A DNA stretch of 64,000 nt. It comes from Hyaloperonospora brassicae. Lineage: Eukaryota > Oomycota > Peronosporomycetes > Peronosporales > Peronosporaceae. Made by a program: the position numbers and the translations under genes. The notes below the pieces were generated by a model. It was not told the origin of the DNA. It saw nothing but the letters and a program-made list of their open reading frames with translations, and ran no database searches. Each line of letters begins with the position of its first letter. Within the stretch, counting starts at the first letter, position 1. Location: NCBI GenBank assembly GCA_947650285.1, contig CANTFL010001420.1:62001-126000 (forward strand). The letters are read 5' to 3'. Below, one piece after another: positions 40,301-54,231 of the stretch.

Positions 40301-41220
40301 TGTACGAACCAAAGCACTAAACTAAGGCAAAACCATTAATGATTTACGTGCATTGAGATTTCGAGTACCTCCTTCAAGTATCTCGCTGCAGCCATTTTTT
40401 GGTCATGATCAATATATGTACAACCTAATTTGCGACTATTAGACTGCACTACGTCATTAATTATTTACCAATTAATCAAAAATAAGCTACCATACCGCTT
40501 GATCGAGTATTTTAACATGATCTCCGTCGCAAATTGCTTATTGATACATTTCAGTTGTTACTCCACCAAGATCAATGACTCACGTCAAAAACATCGCAAT
40601 TATAGCGATTACAACATGACAAAATTCGTGTGATAAACGAAGTAATTATCGCTGAGAGATCATCTGTCACATTGGGACTACAACTTATCACTCTAACCAA
40701 ATTGAAAGGAGATAATGGATCTCCATTTAAAAATATATGTTCTTAATAAAGCAGCAACTAATGACGCGGCTTTAAGGATAATGCGGGATACAAAATCTAT
40801 TTGTTATACTCAAATGTTTATGCAAAATAATGGCCTCATATGAAAGGAATCACATCAGCCTCACTATAAAGTAACTTAAACAGATTCACTGGTCAGCGGC
40901 CTCAAACATAATAGCCAGGCGTTACAACTAGGATAACTGGTTATATCGTGAAGTGACCGGACCATATAAATCGACTAAGTAATATAATGTATGAATATTT
41001 CACATTCATATACATTTGGTTATAGATATATCACCAAAGATACGCATAACTAACCATTGCTGACAAAGAAGACCTTTCCTATCAGTGCACATAATTTGTA
41101 TATAATGGATAGCGTATGAAGTTTTTAGGCCATATAACAACAAGCACCAAAAACAATTGTAACGCTGCAAAATCTCATCGCACCACATAAAAAGTCTGGC
41201 ACAACCACGTATCGTCACGT
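40301..41220. other. AT-rich, no gene seen
   Basis: No frame of interest; ordinary desert sequence. Confidence 0.5.
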
Positions 41221-41394
41221 GCATTCCTTTCTCATCACATTGTCAGTTGGCTATTTATAGATTGAGTCTGTGTAGCAGGGAACGCTCTCACCAGATGACT
41301 TTTTAGACCTTGTATAATCCGAACACAAAGCTGCGTATTCCCGACGTTGTGTAAACGTCTCGTGAAGAACCGCGAGTAAGTAGATAGAACTACT

Positions 41395-41600
41395 AAGCTC
41401 GGTCTACGATTAAAACTTGAACTGTATTAAATATATTTATAATTAATTAATAAACCATCACTGTCATTAACTAATTACATTAAACCCCAATGTCCTATGT
41501 GAGTTTCTTGCTCACCACCCATTGCGCGCGTCCAGCAGCGATTAAAGGTTAATTTAGTTGATGTACCGTGTACATCACTCCAGAAGTGGAGCTACCACGA
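41395..41600 (+). repeat. decayed LTR-like dispersed repeat, copy 2 (partial)
   Basis: The block CTCACCACCCATTGCGCGCG followed by TCCAGCAGCGATT (41511-41545) matches copy 1 at 11520-11555 and, in reverse, copy 3 near 56780-56815. The preceding AT-rich part (GTATTAAATATATTTA, then CACTGTCATTAACTAATTAC) aligns loosely with the same family. The first half seen in copies 1 and 3 is not recognisable. Confidence 0.6.
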
Positions 41601-44600
41601 ATATTACTCTCGGGGTAAATACTCTGTCATCAATACCTACTTTCGATAAATGTTAATTGAATATTTTCGAAATGGATTATATTCGCACTTTGATACATTC
41701 GTGTCGATTTTTTATTTAATGGGCTCACTTCATTACAGTCTGATATAGATTGCTGATGCAACAAGAGAAGTCTCGCACAGCCATAAAAAATCTTCGAGCG
41801 GTCGGACTGATATGTGTTATATACAGTGGTTATATCATCGACGCAGGAACGAGTCGGAATTATAATAAACAGAACGACAATTTAAATATTGTAATACGAC
41901 AAATCCATTGAAGAAATGAAGATTAATACACCTTCTTTCGCAAGCGTATTATTGCAGGAGTCGATTATAAACACTGGCCGTCCTAATAAGCAATAAAATT
42001 AAAGGTACATGTTTAGTAGGGTATTTTGAAAAAATCATCCTCTACAAGAACTTTACTTTTACATCTGATCGTTTCAATACTACAATTTCACACAATATCT
42101 GAACGCTGGTCATCTGCTGACAATTAATATATCGTTTAATCTTATTGTTTATAGACTATCTAAAATTGATTTTCAGGGAAGGAAAGAGATTTCAGCATGA
42201 GAACAAACATGCGATATGTTAGCAAACAATCGGGAACACACTAGCTGTGCTTATAGATAAATTATCTTAAATGTTAAGGTGAAAATAACTTCCAGTTGCA
42301 TTAAAAAATAACTGACCTATGGAAACGATAGCGCAATGGAACGATATCATATATACGTTTGGAAAGCTTTTATTTATACTATAAGTAGTAATTGCCTACC
42401 TTGTCAAAGCTATTGAAGCAACGGAAACGATAGTTCAATTAGCTTTAACAAGATAGGCTAATAGGCTCAATAATTTATAGATATTGATTCAAACGCTGAT
42501 AAATTATTGCTTACTTGGTAATGTGGGAGGTGCTACCTCATTTAAGTAAAATTCTAAAGTAATATTTGCAAAGCGGCTAACTCGTGTAGGCGGCTGCAAA
42601 TGAACGTTTCAGTCTTCTACTTATTATAACAGCCGGTACGCCACAAAATTACACGTCAGCTGCACTGTGGATATTCTATCCGCATTTTTACTAGTACACG
42701 CGCCGGTTCCTTTACATGAATCGCATGATTGAACAGCGATACTACGCTTCCTTTTCATATTTAGTCATACCACATTAAGCAAAGTAATTAAAGATAGGCG
42801 TCTTCTTGCGATTACGTGATTCTAAGGTGAACTTTATGCGTAAATTGTTTTCTTTAATCCAGTAAAACTTTTTAAGGTTACAATCGACGCGCCAAAGCAC
42901 TTCTTTCCTTCTTGTCTTACAAAATGACTTTTATAAATCAAGTATTTCTCTTTCACAAAAACCCGAGAAGTAATAAATATGATATGCACCATTACTTTGT
43001 ATGTTATCCCAGGGTTGAGTATCAAAAAATTATAATATCGCGTTTTTCTCTTGTTATTAAAAAGCCAAAAATCCAATTTCACTTACAAAATTCAAAATGG
43101 TGTCGAAGATTTTCATAGTGCAAAAAATCGTGTCGGCATGCCCATGTTGTCGATATCAGCACTTTAACAAATGTACATATTACGGAGTGATTTGACGGAC
43201 CGTTTGTAAATACATATAAAAAATCTGTAAGACATAATGAGATTTTTGATGATCCCTGTTTTTTTCTAAAAAGCCAAACAAAAAATTAAGGTAACTAAAA
43301 TGACTTATCGCAGATGTATCATTATACCTATTTCCAGTTGAAGTTGCAAAATGACAATCGCTTCTTTGTTTATCTCAATAATCAAACACTACGGCAATGT
43401 CGTGCAAAATTTTCATTTCTCTGGTGTCTCCTTTATAAACGGTTAGACTGATTATATAAGATATTTCATTACGTTTTAGCTGTATATTTCAGTCATCGAG
43501 AGCTCTAAATACAAATCTCGAATATTTACATTGCATGTAGCTTTCTAAGTGTTGCTGATTATACGGTGCTCAAATTTTTACTCATTGCTGATCAATCGTG
43601 GTTCGGCTTTTGGACTTTGTCCAATTCGTATCTAATAATTTTCTCGTATGCAATTAAAGAACTGAAAAGCAATTAACTGTCAGCGTGAAATATGATACAT
43701 AGTCACTAACAAGTTGCTACAACTGATAATTTATAGTTGGTATTTTGTGTCCTAGGTCATTTGTCATGATTTACGATTAAATACCTACTACGTCGTCACG
43801 CAATAGACCCTTGGAGGGGCGGTCAGGGGTATAAACACGTCGATTCGCTGCAAAGGCATGACATGAACGATTCTCTTGTACGTATGTGACGCAATGCGAT
43901 AACTAAAATTATAGTTTGCAGATATACATTATATGAAGCTGATTTCAGCGGTCAACGTAACATGTGCTGTCACTGGGCTCAGCTTGTAGATGACCTCATT
44001 TCCGTGCGATTCTAAGTAGTTTTAGATTACTTAAATTAGCATTAACATCGCTTACTTCTCTACACATATCATCGGTAATGGCGATATTAATAGGAAAAAC
44101 AAATACGCGTGTTATAGGTATCTGTTCACGTAAACATTGACCGAGTTACCTACTCCATCCGATAAATTTCATTTGATTGACGCTTTCAATCAGCATCGCG
44201 AGTAACAAAAAAGGTCAAGACAAGTCAGATAAATATTATTTGGTCAAGATTAATCAGGACGTTCCTACTGATATCATTGCCGTCATCATTAAGCTAGTAG
44301 TTTACGGCTTCCTCGCCGATTTTACCTCATATTGCAAGGACCGGGATCACAAATTTTACACTGGATATTATAATAATCGTTCGTACAAGCTGTAAATACA
44401 AGCCAACCTGCGTATGGCGCGTGCATAACTACGTTGTAAATTTCGTACTCATGCGCAAGCTGATCATGCACAACACAAGCGTAGAACTGCGCTATGCCAC
44501 CTGCAAAGCGCTATATTAATCTTGTGGCCCGACTAACCATAAAAATGTGAGAATTTTATATTTTGGAACCATTGACCCCTCAGTATCCTACAGTTATTAA

Positions 44601-45266
44601 AAGTGCACGTCTACGAGACAAAATGAACATAAGGTTAATAGAGACACTTATGACGTGAAGATATATTTTTGCTCTCCGTAAGTCATCTGACTTCTTGTTT
44701 ATAAGACAATTTCTACAAAATTATGCATTGTATCACATCATCTACGTATTCTAAGCGACAAAAAACCAATAAATGGACCCCTTATGCGCAGTGGATGGCC
44801 TATGAGAGCCAAAAAATTGTCGAACGTACTGATTACATCGAGAACATATTACGATTTCTACAAGTACACTAAGTAAAACCATTTGCGATACTATTTGAGT
44901 TTTATAAAAGGTAAAATTAGGGGATATTAAAAAGTTCTGGTAGAAATGGATTATGCTGTAATTACTTAATGACGAATTCATGTGCGTTCACACGATCTAA
45001 GGTAACAAGTAAAAAAGTACAGCGTTATATGTCGATTGTTACCCTCTTCTGTATATCCGTCGGCTAAATTCGCCTTTGTATGTCCCTTACAGAAGTAAAG
45101 TTCGCTAATAGTGATGCCATGATGCCACACATATAATGAGGACCAGATCAACATTCATCGACTCCAAATGACAACCCGATAATGGTGACGGTGATGCTTC
45201 AAAACCAATGTGAATAATACGCAGCTTATCTGATTAATCGATGAGTATGTAAAGATCATCATCTTC
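41601..45266. other. AT-rich, no gene seen
   Basis: Short frames only. The patch at 44180-44400 has a 72-codon frame of protein-like composition, but it starts at TTG and has no known relative. Confidence 0.5.
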
Positions 45267-45886
45267 GCCTACCGTGACCCGCAGGTCCCCATCGGAAACA
45301 AATGCACGAAGTAACTTACGGACTTAAAAGAACATGTACGTACAGATAGGAGTACATCAGCTTGCTTTAGTCGACTATGTGATAACACAATACTGTACTA
45401 TCTTGCTGAGAGGATGAGAAAGAAATAGCGGCTTGATTCTAGTAGTATCAACTTTTGATAATTCGAAGACGATCTTTGCTGACACATACCACCATGAACC
45501 GGCATGGGTATGCAGAATGTATAGTGACACAAGTGATAAACTACCGGTCTTCACGCGTTAGAACGCTCTATAAAACACAAGATCTTGCAAAGAAACGGAC
45601 AATGTTATATACAGTAATGCAACCGAATAACTAAAAGGAAACTATTTCCTCTTCCTCTCCCCACCTCACGGCCGTGATTTATACTAATTGCATCGTCGTG
45701 GCACTAATCCATGATCCAGTAGCGTAGATCGTTGTAGACGGGTACGAAGACACATGACGTGCCTCCAGAACCACCCGTGTGACGCAAAACGCCGCTTCTA
45801 GTCTTAAAAGATCCTAAGAGAACCGTTACGGAATATCTACAAGCTATCTGATTTCGAGGGGATAGTCTGGATTAAATCGACATTTA
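45267..45886 (+). repeat. inverted repeat 2, left arm
   Basis: The reverse complement lies at 52119-52738, equal in length (620 bp) and with only about a dozen mismatches by eye. The outer end starts GCCTACCGTGA; the inner end stops at TCGACATTTA. Composition is more balanced than the flanks. Confidence 0.92.
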
Positions 45887-48800
45887 AATCAGCCTACATA
45901 CACAGTGAAAATTCTTAGTTGCAAGCTATAGGAAGATATTCATTTCATAATTATGTGTATTGGTCACAGCATTTAAATAGTTCACTAAATTTAATCTTGG
46001 CTTTAATATAGAGCTTGGCCAATGAAATCGCACCGAAGTGTGTATGTTCTTACTTCAAAACTGACAAAAACATACACTACGAAATTACCTTTCTTAGATC
46101 GTCCATTATCGGTAGAAGTTGCTAACTATAAATAGCATTGCATGTAAAAATGCAGGTAATTCGATCATGATCGACACCATCTATCTTTGCAAGATCTTTC
46201 CAAAATATCTACCTATTTCAAGACAAGTAAAAATATTGTTGTATACAAACCTTTACTGGCTGCCTGCAATGAATGAGCTATATGAAAGATAATGCGATCC
46301 ACTCCGTATATGTATTATCGCATAGAACACCTAAGGTTCGGATCTCTGTCACTCGAGGTTGAATAAAAAAACGTTTTTACAACCTTTAGAACAACACCAT
46401 CCAACTATATATTAATTGCAAAAACAAATAATCACTGTAAATAATCAGCATTTTGGGATTTCTAAATATTTAGCATGAAACTCATTAAATAACAGTCGTC
46501 GATTCCGCGTATTGTACGCTTGCTTAAGGTATCATGCATATAACTGAATAGTGTTGATAAATAACTTCATTGAAACCATATCGGCCGTTTACCTGGATCA
46601 TTCAAAGATCATATGCTCGTCGCGAACTCCGCGATGAAATTTAACAGTCGTCGATCATTTTCTTCACATATTTTATGTATTGGCCAAGTCGGTGTGCATC
46701 TTTCACTGACGATAGTTAGTATCATGTGACTTAACGTCGTGATTACGGATATGCACGTAATTGTAACGTATATATCCCAGATACATGTATATCAACCTTT
46801 CATCAAATCTAATTAACTGTCTGTAAAGTCCAATAATACGTAAATCATGTCTGTTTAAAACGAATTGGTAGTTTTAGTTCTTTGGAATGATACAATATTT
46901 CTAGGAAATACTACGCAGGTGCGATGTTGAGTAGAAGATTCGCGTGATTTACCAGATCAGAGACAAGCCATCTATCATACTAAATTACGAGAAGATAGTG
47001 CTCTTTGATACATCGACCCTTATTTAGTCCTATCTCAGTATAAGTTTTTTAGGGATACTTCTGCAGTAGTTGTTATTTTACCTTATGCGCGATGTTCACA
47101 TGTTTTTGGGTGGTTTGATTGTTCAGAATCGGGAAGCATATATGTATAACGCTAATCTCTCTTCTTTTCCATTTGTAGAGGACAGCTAAATTTTGTCGTT
47201 CGTACTCATCATCTCATAAATTAGTAAAGACTGCCTCAATACATATTACCTCAGATCTAGCTTCAGGAGAAAAGTAGTAATAAGTTGTAACGTGTTATAT
47301 GACACTTGCGCTGTACAAATTTAGGCAGCAACTATATATGCGATCATAAGTATCTAGGGATACGTTTACAAAAGGCTTAATCTGTTGTATGCACAACTTC
47401 ATCCGTGTCATCTTAGCGAGATGAAATTCGATCATCGATGACGCAAACAAGAGCTTATTATATATCCGAAACTTAAATATCAATTGAATAACAATGTCGT
47501 ACAACTTCTCTAAGGCATATATGTAGATTCACCCACCTACACCAAAACATAGATTGCGCAAATTAAGGATTCCATTTTTTTGAAGATGTTGGTCATTCTA
47601 CGAATTCAACATTTGATGCCCTATCCGAATCACCGGTTTATTGTTTACTTATGAGTAGACGTCCCCCATACCTTTACTGTCGTGATCAATTTATGTGAGC
47701 TAATTTACTGATATTTCAGGGAAATATTGTTTCCCGGTGTCATCTGGCTGTGGTTAAGATTACACAACGAAGTTCCTTATTATTTATTACTATACATTGG
47801 GCGACAAAGCCAAACAGTTTTGTCTCTTTTGGCACTTGTGGCCGGGTGCTGATTGCAAAATTATCGATGCATACGAGCTCACGACAATCCTCAGTCAAAC
47901 GATTAATAGAAACAAAAACTCGGATTTTTGTTTACATAATACTATAGAAAATCTTAGTGCTTGGCAGGGGGACAATAAGCTTTTTTACGATGAGGCTGAC
48001 CCGGGGTTAATGACTATAAGAGATAAGGACACTTATCTCAATCACTCAAAACTAATGTTTTAATTTGTATGTTGTACGGCGATAGTAATGCGTCGCCGCG
48101 GCCTTTGCAAGACCATCTTGCCCAAAAGGTCAATTTTTCATCCATACAACCGAGTTCTTTTATCCGTCGGAAGACTTGGCGTACTTTTTTTTGTTTCTGA
48201 TCTCATTTAATTAGAGGATGAGCTTTTTACGGTGCATCGGCCAAACATTTCGAAGCGTGAAATTGGCTAGAGCTTTCGAATAGGATCTCAGTATGCTGGA
48301 ACACAAGATATTTCCGCCCGAAATGAATGTAGGAGCTAGAGAAATACAGTTAATTGAACCATAATAATAGAAAGAAGATCATCCTAAGCAATATAAGTTA
48401 TCATTGTTTTTTGTTTATGGTAAGTATTTGTAAGCGTAGCATCCTTCCACAAAAGTTAATTTTCAGACGATTCGGTCCACCCAGTAATTGATTATCTTAC
48501 ATAATTCGAGATTTACACTTATCGAGATCAACTCGGAGTCCACTATATGTGATAAACATGATGATTTGATCACGCCAACTTCTCGAAAGCCTGCATTATA
48601 GTGATTCTGATTCGACCGTCTTATCGCGACATGATTTATAAAGTGCAATATTACCCAAATTTCGAATCACGGATCATAGACACCGCAATACTGCAATTGG
48701 GCCTATCGAAAGGTAGGGTGTCCATCTCGGGCGCATTGAACCGTTTATTGTGAATCATTCATCGCCATCGAATACAATAACGTTATGTTCATTGCGGTTT

Positions 48801-51800
48801 TGTCAGTTTAGTCATCGCTTCCAAATATACGCGTTTCAAAATCGTGCAATCTGTCATCTGCAAAGATCACATCTCGTCATCGCTCTTATCACCACGTTCA
48901 GTGTGTAATGGTGACCAGCCTATGCGAAATGATCGGTTATACTATATTCGGTAATGGTTGATCAGAAGTACTTGTCTAGTACCGCCCTTAAAACATTCGT
49001 CTTTCATTCCCTATATACTTGCGCAATTTTGATATTTGTCCCATTGCACCTATCCGAATCTTTATCCGGTGTTACTCCAACGATGACACCTATCCAAGGT
49101 AATGGGCGTGACCGCAATTTCTTCACCATATCAATCCTTAACACTTTTCACCAAACTGGTTCGTGTCTTTTATGGCTCATTACGGCGATTTAGACATCCA
49201 AAATTGTAACTTCTTGAAATTTTAAGTTATCGAGGTATGTAAAATGCATGCATGTAGTCTACTCTGCTGCCTCGCAGTTCAGTCGTAATTCACATTGTAT
49301 TACTGTGCATTATGTTAACCGAATTGGAATATTATGAGTACATCGCAAGTAATAGCATATCGTCCAAAATCTTCAGCTTTCCATAATTCTCATCTTATGG
49401 GCTTCCCAAAATCAATCATTTGAAATCGGATGGATCGACAATTCTGTGAGAAGTATAATCGCGTGCCTCATATGCCATATATAATATCAGATGCCTAAAC
49501 GAATCTTAATATGTAGAAAAGAAAATTCAACATCATATGCAATATCTTATATTACAGCAAGCTCCCACCATATGTATGCTTCTAGCTGCGAATGCGCCTT
49601 CTTCAATGCAAGCCGAAGTCTTTGTTTAATATTTTGTCGCTGTAATATTACTGAAATTTACATAACGCAATTAAGTGACGTCGATTATGGGTATTTTCTC
49701 CCATTCGTACCAGACGACTTTAAGCTTTACTATACCTTGATAGCATCAAACCAGGAACATCTCAATCTGACTTGCCAATGAGTTTGTCGAGACGCATCAT
49801 TCAGCGATGTCAACACTAAACGTAATTAATAGGATATATATGCGGTGACTTTATCAACGGTTGACTATATCGTGAGTAACATTTTAAACAAGCGAATATA
49901 TGGTTAGCTGTGTAGTCAAAAATATTGTTGAAGCCAATGAATAGAATCGCATTTTACGAACGAACGACTGATACACAGTAACATTAGAATTTACGTCGTC
50001 AAATTGAACTAAAATATCAAAGTTTTAGAAAGAGGAAAAATACACATGCATCATTCATTTGATTATAAAAAATAATAATATCTATGTATCAAAGACACAC
50101 ATGGTATGCGTGTCGATTGTAACATCCGCCGAATAACCAAATGAACATCCTTAAGTACTTGCTTGCTACCCAATAGCTTTGTTACGATCGATCCAACTGA
50201 CTATTGGCTACTCTGTTTCAGCTTGCAAACATCTATGATTCTTCTTGTGCAAATATTTCGACGTATCACAGGAATGTGCAATCTATTTTATTGTACTTAA
50301 ATGCGATGCGATACATATATAGATTCAGGAACATGTCTTTTTACAGTCACTGAGCCGTTGCGTTAGCTTCCAAGCTGCTACCCAATATACATATTGCTAA
50401 ATATTAAGTAGATGGGTCGATACCTTCTTCAAATGATGTCTCAAGGATTCGAACAAATGTCAACATTATCAATAGATAAAGAGGCGAGTTTTACTATTCT
50501 TATATAATAAGAATAACAGACGCTTGCGATTGTTGCTCCTTGAGGAACACAAGCAGCTATATGGGCCCATCATCCAGACTGATGGTAAAAAATATGGCCA
50601 GTGTATAATCTCTAACTCGATTATATGTCGTATTACTCTCGACACGCCACCTCTTTGTGCAATTTTAGAAACAGAACTTTTATTGAATATTATAATGGTT
50701 TTCAGTGAACGTATAAACGCGTACAATGTTCAATTCAGAATTTTAAATCTATTTTTATGGGCTTTGATATTTGGATAAATAAGAATTATTTACGAGTCGC
50801 ACTTAATTTGCTAAAAACATAGACTACTTATAAATCATCATTTAGTAGTATCGAATAATCATGCGCTGATATCCCACCAATATTCATCACGACTCGTCTT
50901 TGCAATTTAATCTTTTTTGCGGCGACCATACACAGAACATCGAACGCTTCAATAGCACAGTTCAAATTTGTCCTGGAAGGCGAAAAATGATACATATGGT
51001 GACACGAAAATAAACATAGTGCTCAATAATACAGTGCAATATTAATCGTTGCGAGGCGTAATTTTTTTGTTGGCAAAATGTTCGTTTAAATTATCCGCTC
51101 ACCCAAGCAATTACATGTCTGACGTTCTTTCATTCTTGTTTACTTACAATATTGAATTGGTTGACGATAGCAGCACCTACTTCTTGATTCGTCGATTTAT
51201 CTAACTAACTAGTACATGTAGGGCTGTAGGGCTCTTAATGTCGATTGATTGATCGTGTAGATTGCTTTTAAGTGTACAACTAGCCCCAGCTAACGAAAAT
51301 AAAAAAATTTAATGCCACAGGCATCATTCGATTGAATGAATGTTTGATTCGCCTTTATATCAAATTTGTTGAAGGTTATATCTATTAAGGTATCAGTACT
51401 AAAAGAAATTAAGATCCCAATCACGACAGATGGTTCCTAATACATGTGTAACTGTTAACAAAGTTACTGATTATAATCAATTGCGTGTTTAAGTATATAT
51501 TTGTATTCGAGTCAGCCTATTAGGTAAGTTCGTCAATTTTTTTAATTGGTGAAATATTATTGGATCATATGTGCTTTCGTGATTGCGACTGGATACGTAC
51601 TGTGCATCATAATATCGTTCAGGTTTTCGTTGGTTGCTATGTATATCCCTACATTTTACACATGAGATTCAATGGAGTGGGTGTTGCATGAAGACCGCAT
51701 CTGATACAAGGTACGTTGATGATTTCATTGCCTAGCATAATCGTATTGTTTGCGATCGAAATTAGAATGACACAAGGTGCACATGATAGTTTGCTTTGGC

Positions 51801-52118
51801 ACGTCGTGGTCGTTAGTGTCCGACGGAATACACCAGAGCAAATAGCGAAAAATGAAGTATTGCATGTTAGTCTTTATCTTATTTTAGTAACTCTACATCT
51901 TCGTCATTTCAAATTTTGATCCAAAGCCCTTAGGTGTTCAACATCAGCAACTGAAAAGTCGGTTGTTTAACAAAAGCGAGCTCCGACGTAGTCAAAGCTA
52001 AAGAATGTACGCGTCATTTATCTAATTAAAGCAAGAGCCTACTCTTGTTGATTGCATGATAACGTTTAAAAATACAACTTACAAAACGTAAACGCCCAAA
52101 TTATACTTGTCGGGTGTG
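45887..52118. other. AT-rich interior of inverted repeat 2, no gene assigned
   Basis: The 6.2-kb interior has no frame above about 100 codons. The best are 47797-48063 (88 codons, TTG start) and 49491-49781 (96 codons, ATG start, Cys/Ser-rich). Neither has a recognisable domain, so no transposase can be claimed. Confidence 0.5.
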
Positions 52119-52738
52119 TAAATGTCGATTTAATCCAGACTATCCCCTCGAAATCAGATAGCTTGTAGATATTCCGTAACGGTTCTCTTAGGATCTTTTA
52201 AGACTAGAAGCGGCGTTTTGCGTCACACGGGTGGTTCTGGAGGCACGTCATGTGTCTTCGTACCCGTCTACAACGATCTACGCTACTGGATCATGGATTA
52301 GTGCCACGACGATACAATTAGTATAAATCACGGCCGTGAGGTGGGGAGAGGAAGAGGAAATAGTTTCCTTTTAGTTATTCGGTTGCATTACTGTATATAA
52401 CATTGTCCGTTTCTTTGCAAGATCTTGTGTTTTATATAGCGTTCTAACGCGTGAAGACCGGTAGTTTATCACTTGTGTCACTATACATTCTGCATACCCA
52501 TGCCGGTTCATGGTAGTATGTGTCAGCAAAGATCGTCTTCGAATTATCAAAAGTTGATACTACGAGAATCAAGCCGCTATTTCTTTCTCATCCTCTCAGC
52601 AAGATAGTACAATATTGTGTTATCACATAGTCAACTAAAGCAAGCTGATGTACTCCTATCTGTACGTACATGTTCTTTTAAGTCCGTAAGTTACTTCGTG
52701 CATTTGTTTCCGATGGGGACCCGCGGGTTACGGTAGGC
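52119..52738 (-). repeat. inverted repeat 2, right arm
   Basis: Reverse complement of 45267-45886. The differences are mostly transitions, for example AGTCAACTAAAG here against AGTCGACTAAAG in the other arm. Similarity stops abruptly after ACGGTAGGC at 52738. Confidence 0.92.
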
Positions 52739-54027
52739 CTTCGCCATCTTTTCTGTCATTCACTAGCAACTTGATGAAAGGTTTATACATCTATCCAATT
52801 AAAAACATATGGTCAGGCAGAGCACGAAACCGCGTTTTCAAAGAGAGACTAACATGTGATCACAGAATGTGTGAGCTTCTATTATTGTCGATAGCTGACG
52901 TAAGTCGAATCTATAAGCAAGTATTATTGTGTGAGATTCAGACTACGTTTTATCTTTTGATATAACGTATATGTATATATATATGTACAATGCTTAGTGA
53001 CTCCGCACAACACAAATGAAGCATTAGAGATAAAATAATGTTAGCTCCTTATATCACTCATCGACGTCACGGTTAGATTGATCCTTGCCAGTGCCAACAA
53101 AATTGGTTTTGAGGATAGAAGAAGCAAAAACGACAGAAGCAGCATCAGCAGAAAAAGAAGAAGTAAAACAAGATGATTTTTTTAAACTTAGTACGATCCT
53201 AAAAAATTAGCGTTACACTAAATCGCCAGCGCGAAATACGACGTCTTCGCAATCAATATAATGAAATTTTGCTCACATGTGTTCTTCAATGATGCAAACG
53301 ACGGAGTACGAATATGTAATTGGAGAATCTAAACCAAAGATCAGCGATCTGATCGTGGTGTAATCCATGTCAAAAGCTGTAGCTTTTCTTTAGAAGAATA
53401 ATGCTCTACATGAGCAATAGATTTCTCAATTGTATCATCTGCTCGCGTGTGCTGCTCCTAGGGTGCAGAACGTACGTGATATTATTATGAATAGCGTGCG
53501 TACGCATCCTTCTTACGACGTCGAACACCTTCATCCGTGGCATCAACGTAATGGTTGTCGAAACAAAAAGTCTACTTACCAAATAATAGACGTCAATACC
53601 AAATACGACATTTGGTAATTACTAACATGTTGTTGTTCTGGTGACGAACTAAGTTTACATGCTCTAATTTTTCATGACACGATTTTATCGCGACGTCTAA
53701 AATGTATTGGCGGAGAAGTCTCCAATTTTGTCACGAAAAGAATGATGTGCCTAATTTTGCTCAGAATATAACTATGCGACCGCTGACTGGTGGCGCGCCC
53801 AGCGCCGTCGTGATAAATGATAAAGTGTCCGAACCCATATAAATTATGTCTTACTACTTGTCACGATAACTGTTCAGATGAAGTCAAGTCTATAATCTAA
53901 CTTGCCTTATTGTATAAGCTTCACGTCGGGCTACTCGTCTTGAAGTGAAGTATCACCGAGTGATCGAGCAAATTTAAACGTGGTAGGATGAATTGTGATG
54001 TGATCACACAAGTTATCCTCTCCTTAA
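52739..54027. other. right edge of the desert, no gene assigned
   Basis: At 53105-53215 a short open + frame is rich in Glu and Ala (EEAKTTEAASAEKEEVKQDD), protein-like but only about 37 codons long and lacking an ATG. A 62-codon frame at 53430-53618 starts at TTG. Composition returns towards normal by about 53.9 kb. Confidence 0.4.
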
Positions 54028-54231
54028 GTGGAAGAAGATATATTAGCTTCTACACGAGTTGTGCGAGGAGATGTCGGAATGAATCAGATCAAGACCAATT
54101 ACCTTTTTTATAAGGACAAAATGAGGGTCACTCAAATCCACAGCAATATTGAATCTTATAAAGGTGAGGATGGGACGGCTTTAGATCCTTGCAGAGTGTT
54201 GGCATTGTGGAGAAGCACAGGTGAAGAATGA
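54028..54231 (+). CDS. hypothetical short ORF
   Basis: A 67-codon frame opening at GTG/Met positions (internal ATGs at MNQIKTNYLF and MRVTQIHSNI), with charged, protein-like composition. It ends GEDGTALDPCRVLALWRSTG and overlaps the next frame by 11 bases. No domain recognised. It may be part of one gene with the next frame, joined by an intron or broken by a frameshift. Confidence 0.25.
   Translation: MEEDILASTRVVRGDVGMNQIKTNYLFYKDKMRVTQIHSNIESYKGEDGTALDPCRVLALWRSTGEE

Larger units (their letters stand above)
10520..53950. other. AT-rich gene desert of about 43 kb
   Basis: Composition shifts visibly to A+T at both edges. The longest ATG- or near-cognate-started frame is about 125 codons, and nothing matches a family I know. 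The desert holds two long inverted repeats, two decayed copies of an LTR-like repeat, several microsatellites and a few islands of more balanced composition. Possible explanations are a centromere-like or heterochromatic domain, an accumulation of old mobile elements decayed towards A+T, or both. Confidence 0.75.

Noticed and set aside
11275..41600. Copies 1 and 2 of the dispersed repeat as the two LTRs of one 30-kb element
   Set aside because: They share orientation, but they are too different from each other and copy 2 is partial. No retroelement coding sequence lies between them.
10520..53950. Mitochondrial insertion as the source of the AT-rich domain
   Set aside because: No mitochondrial gene, rRNA or tRNA cluster can be recognised over 43 kb, and genes would be dense in such DNA.
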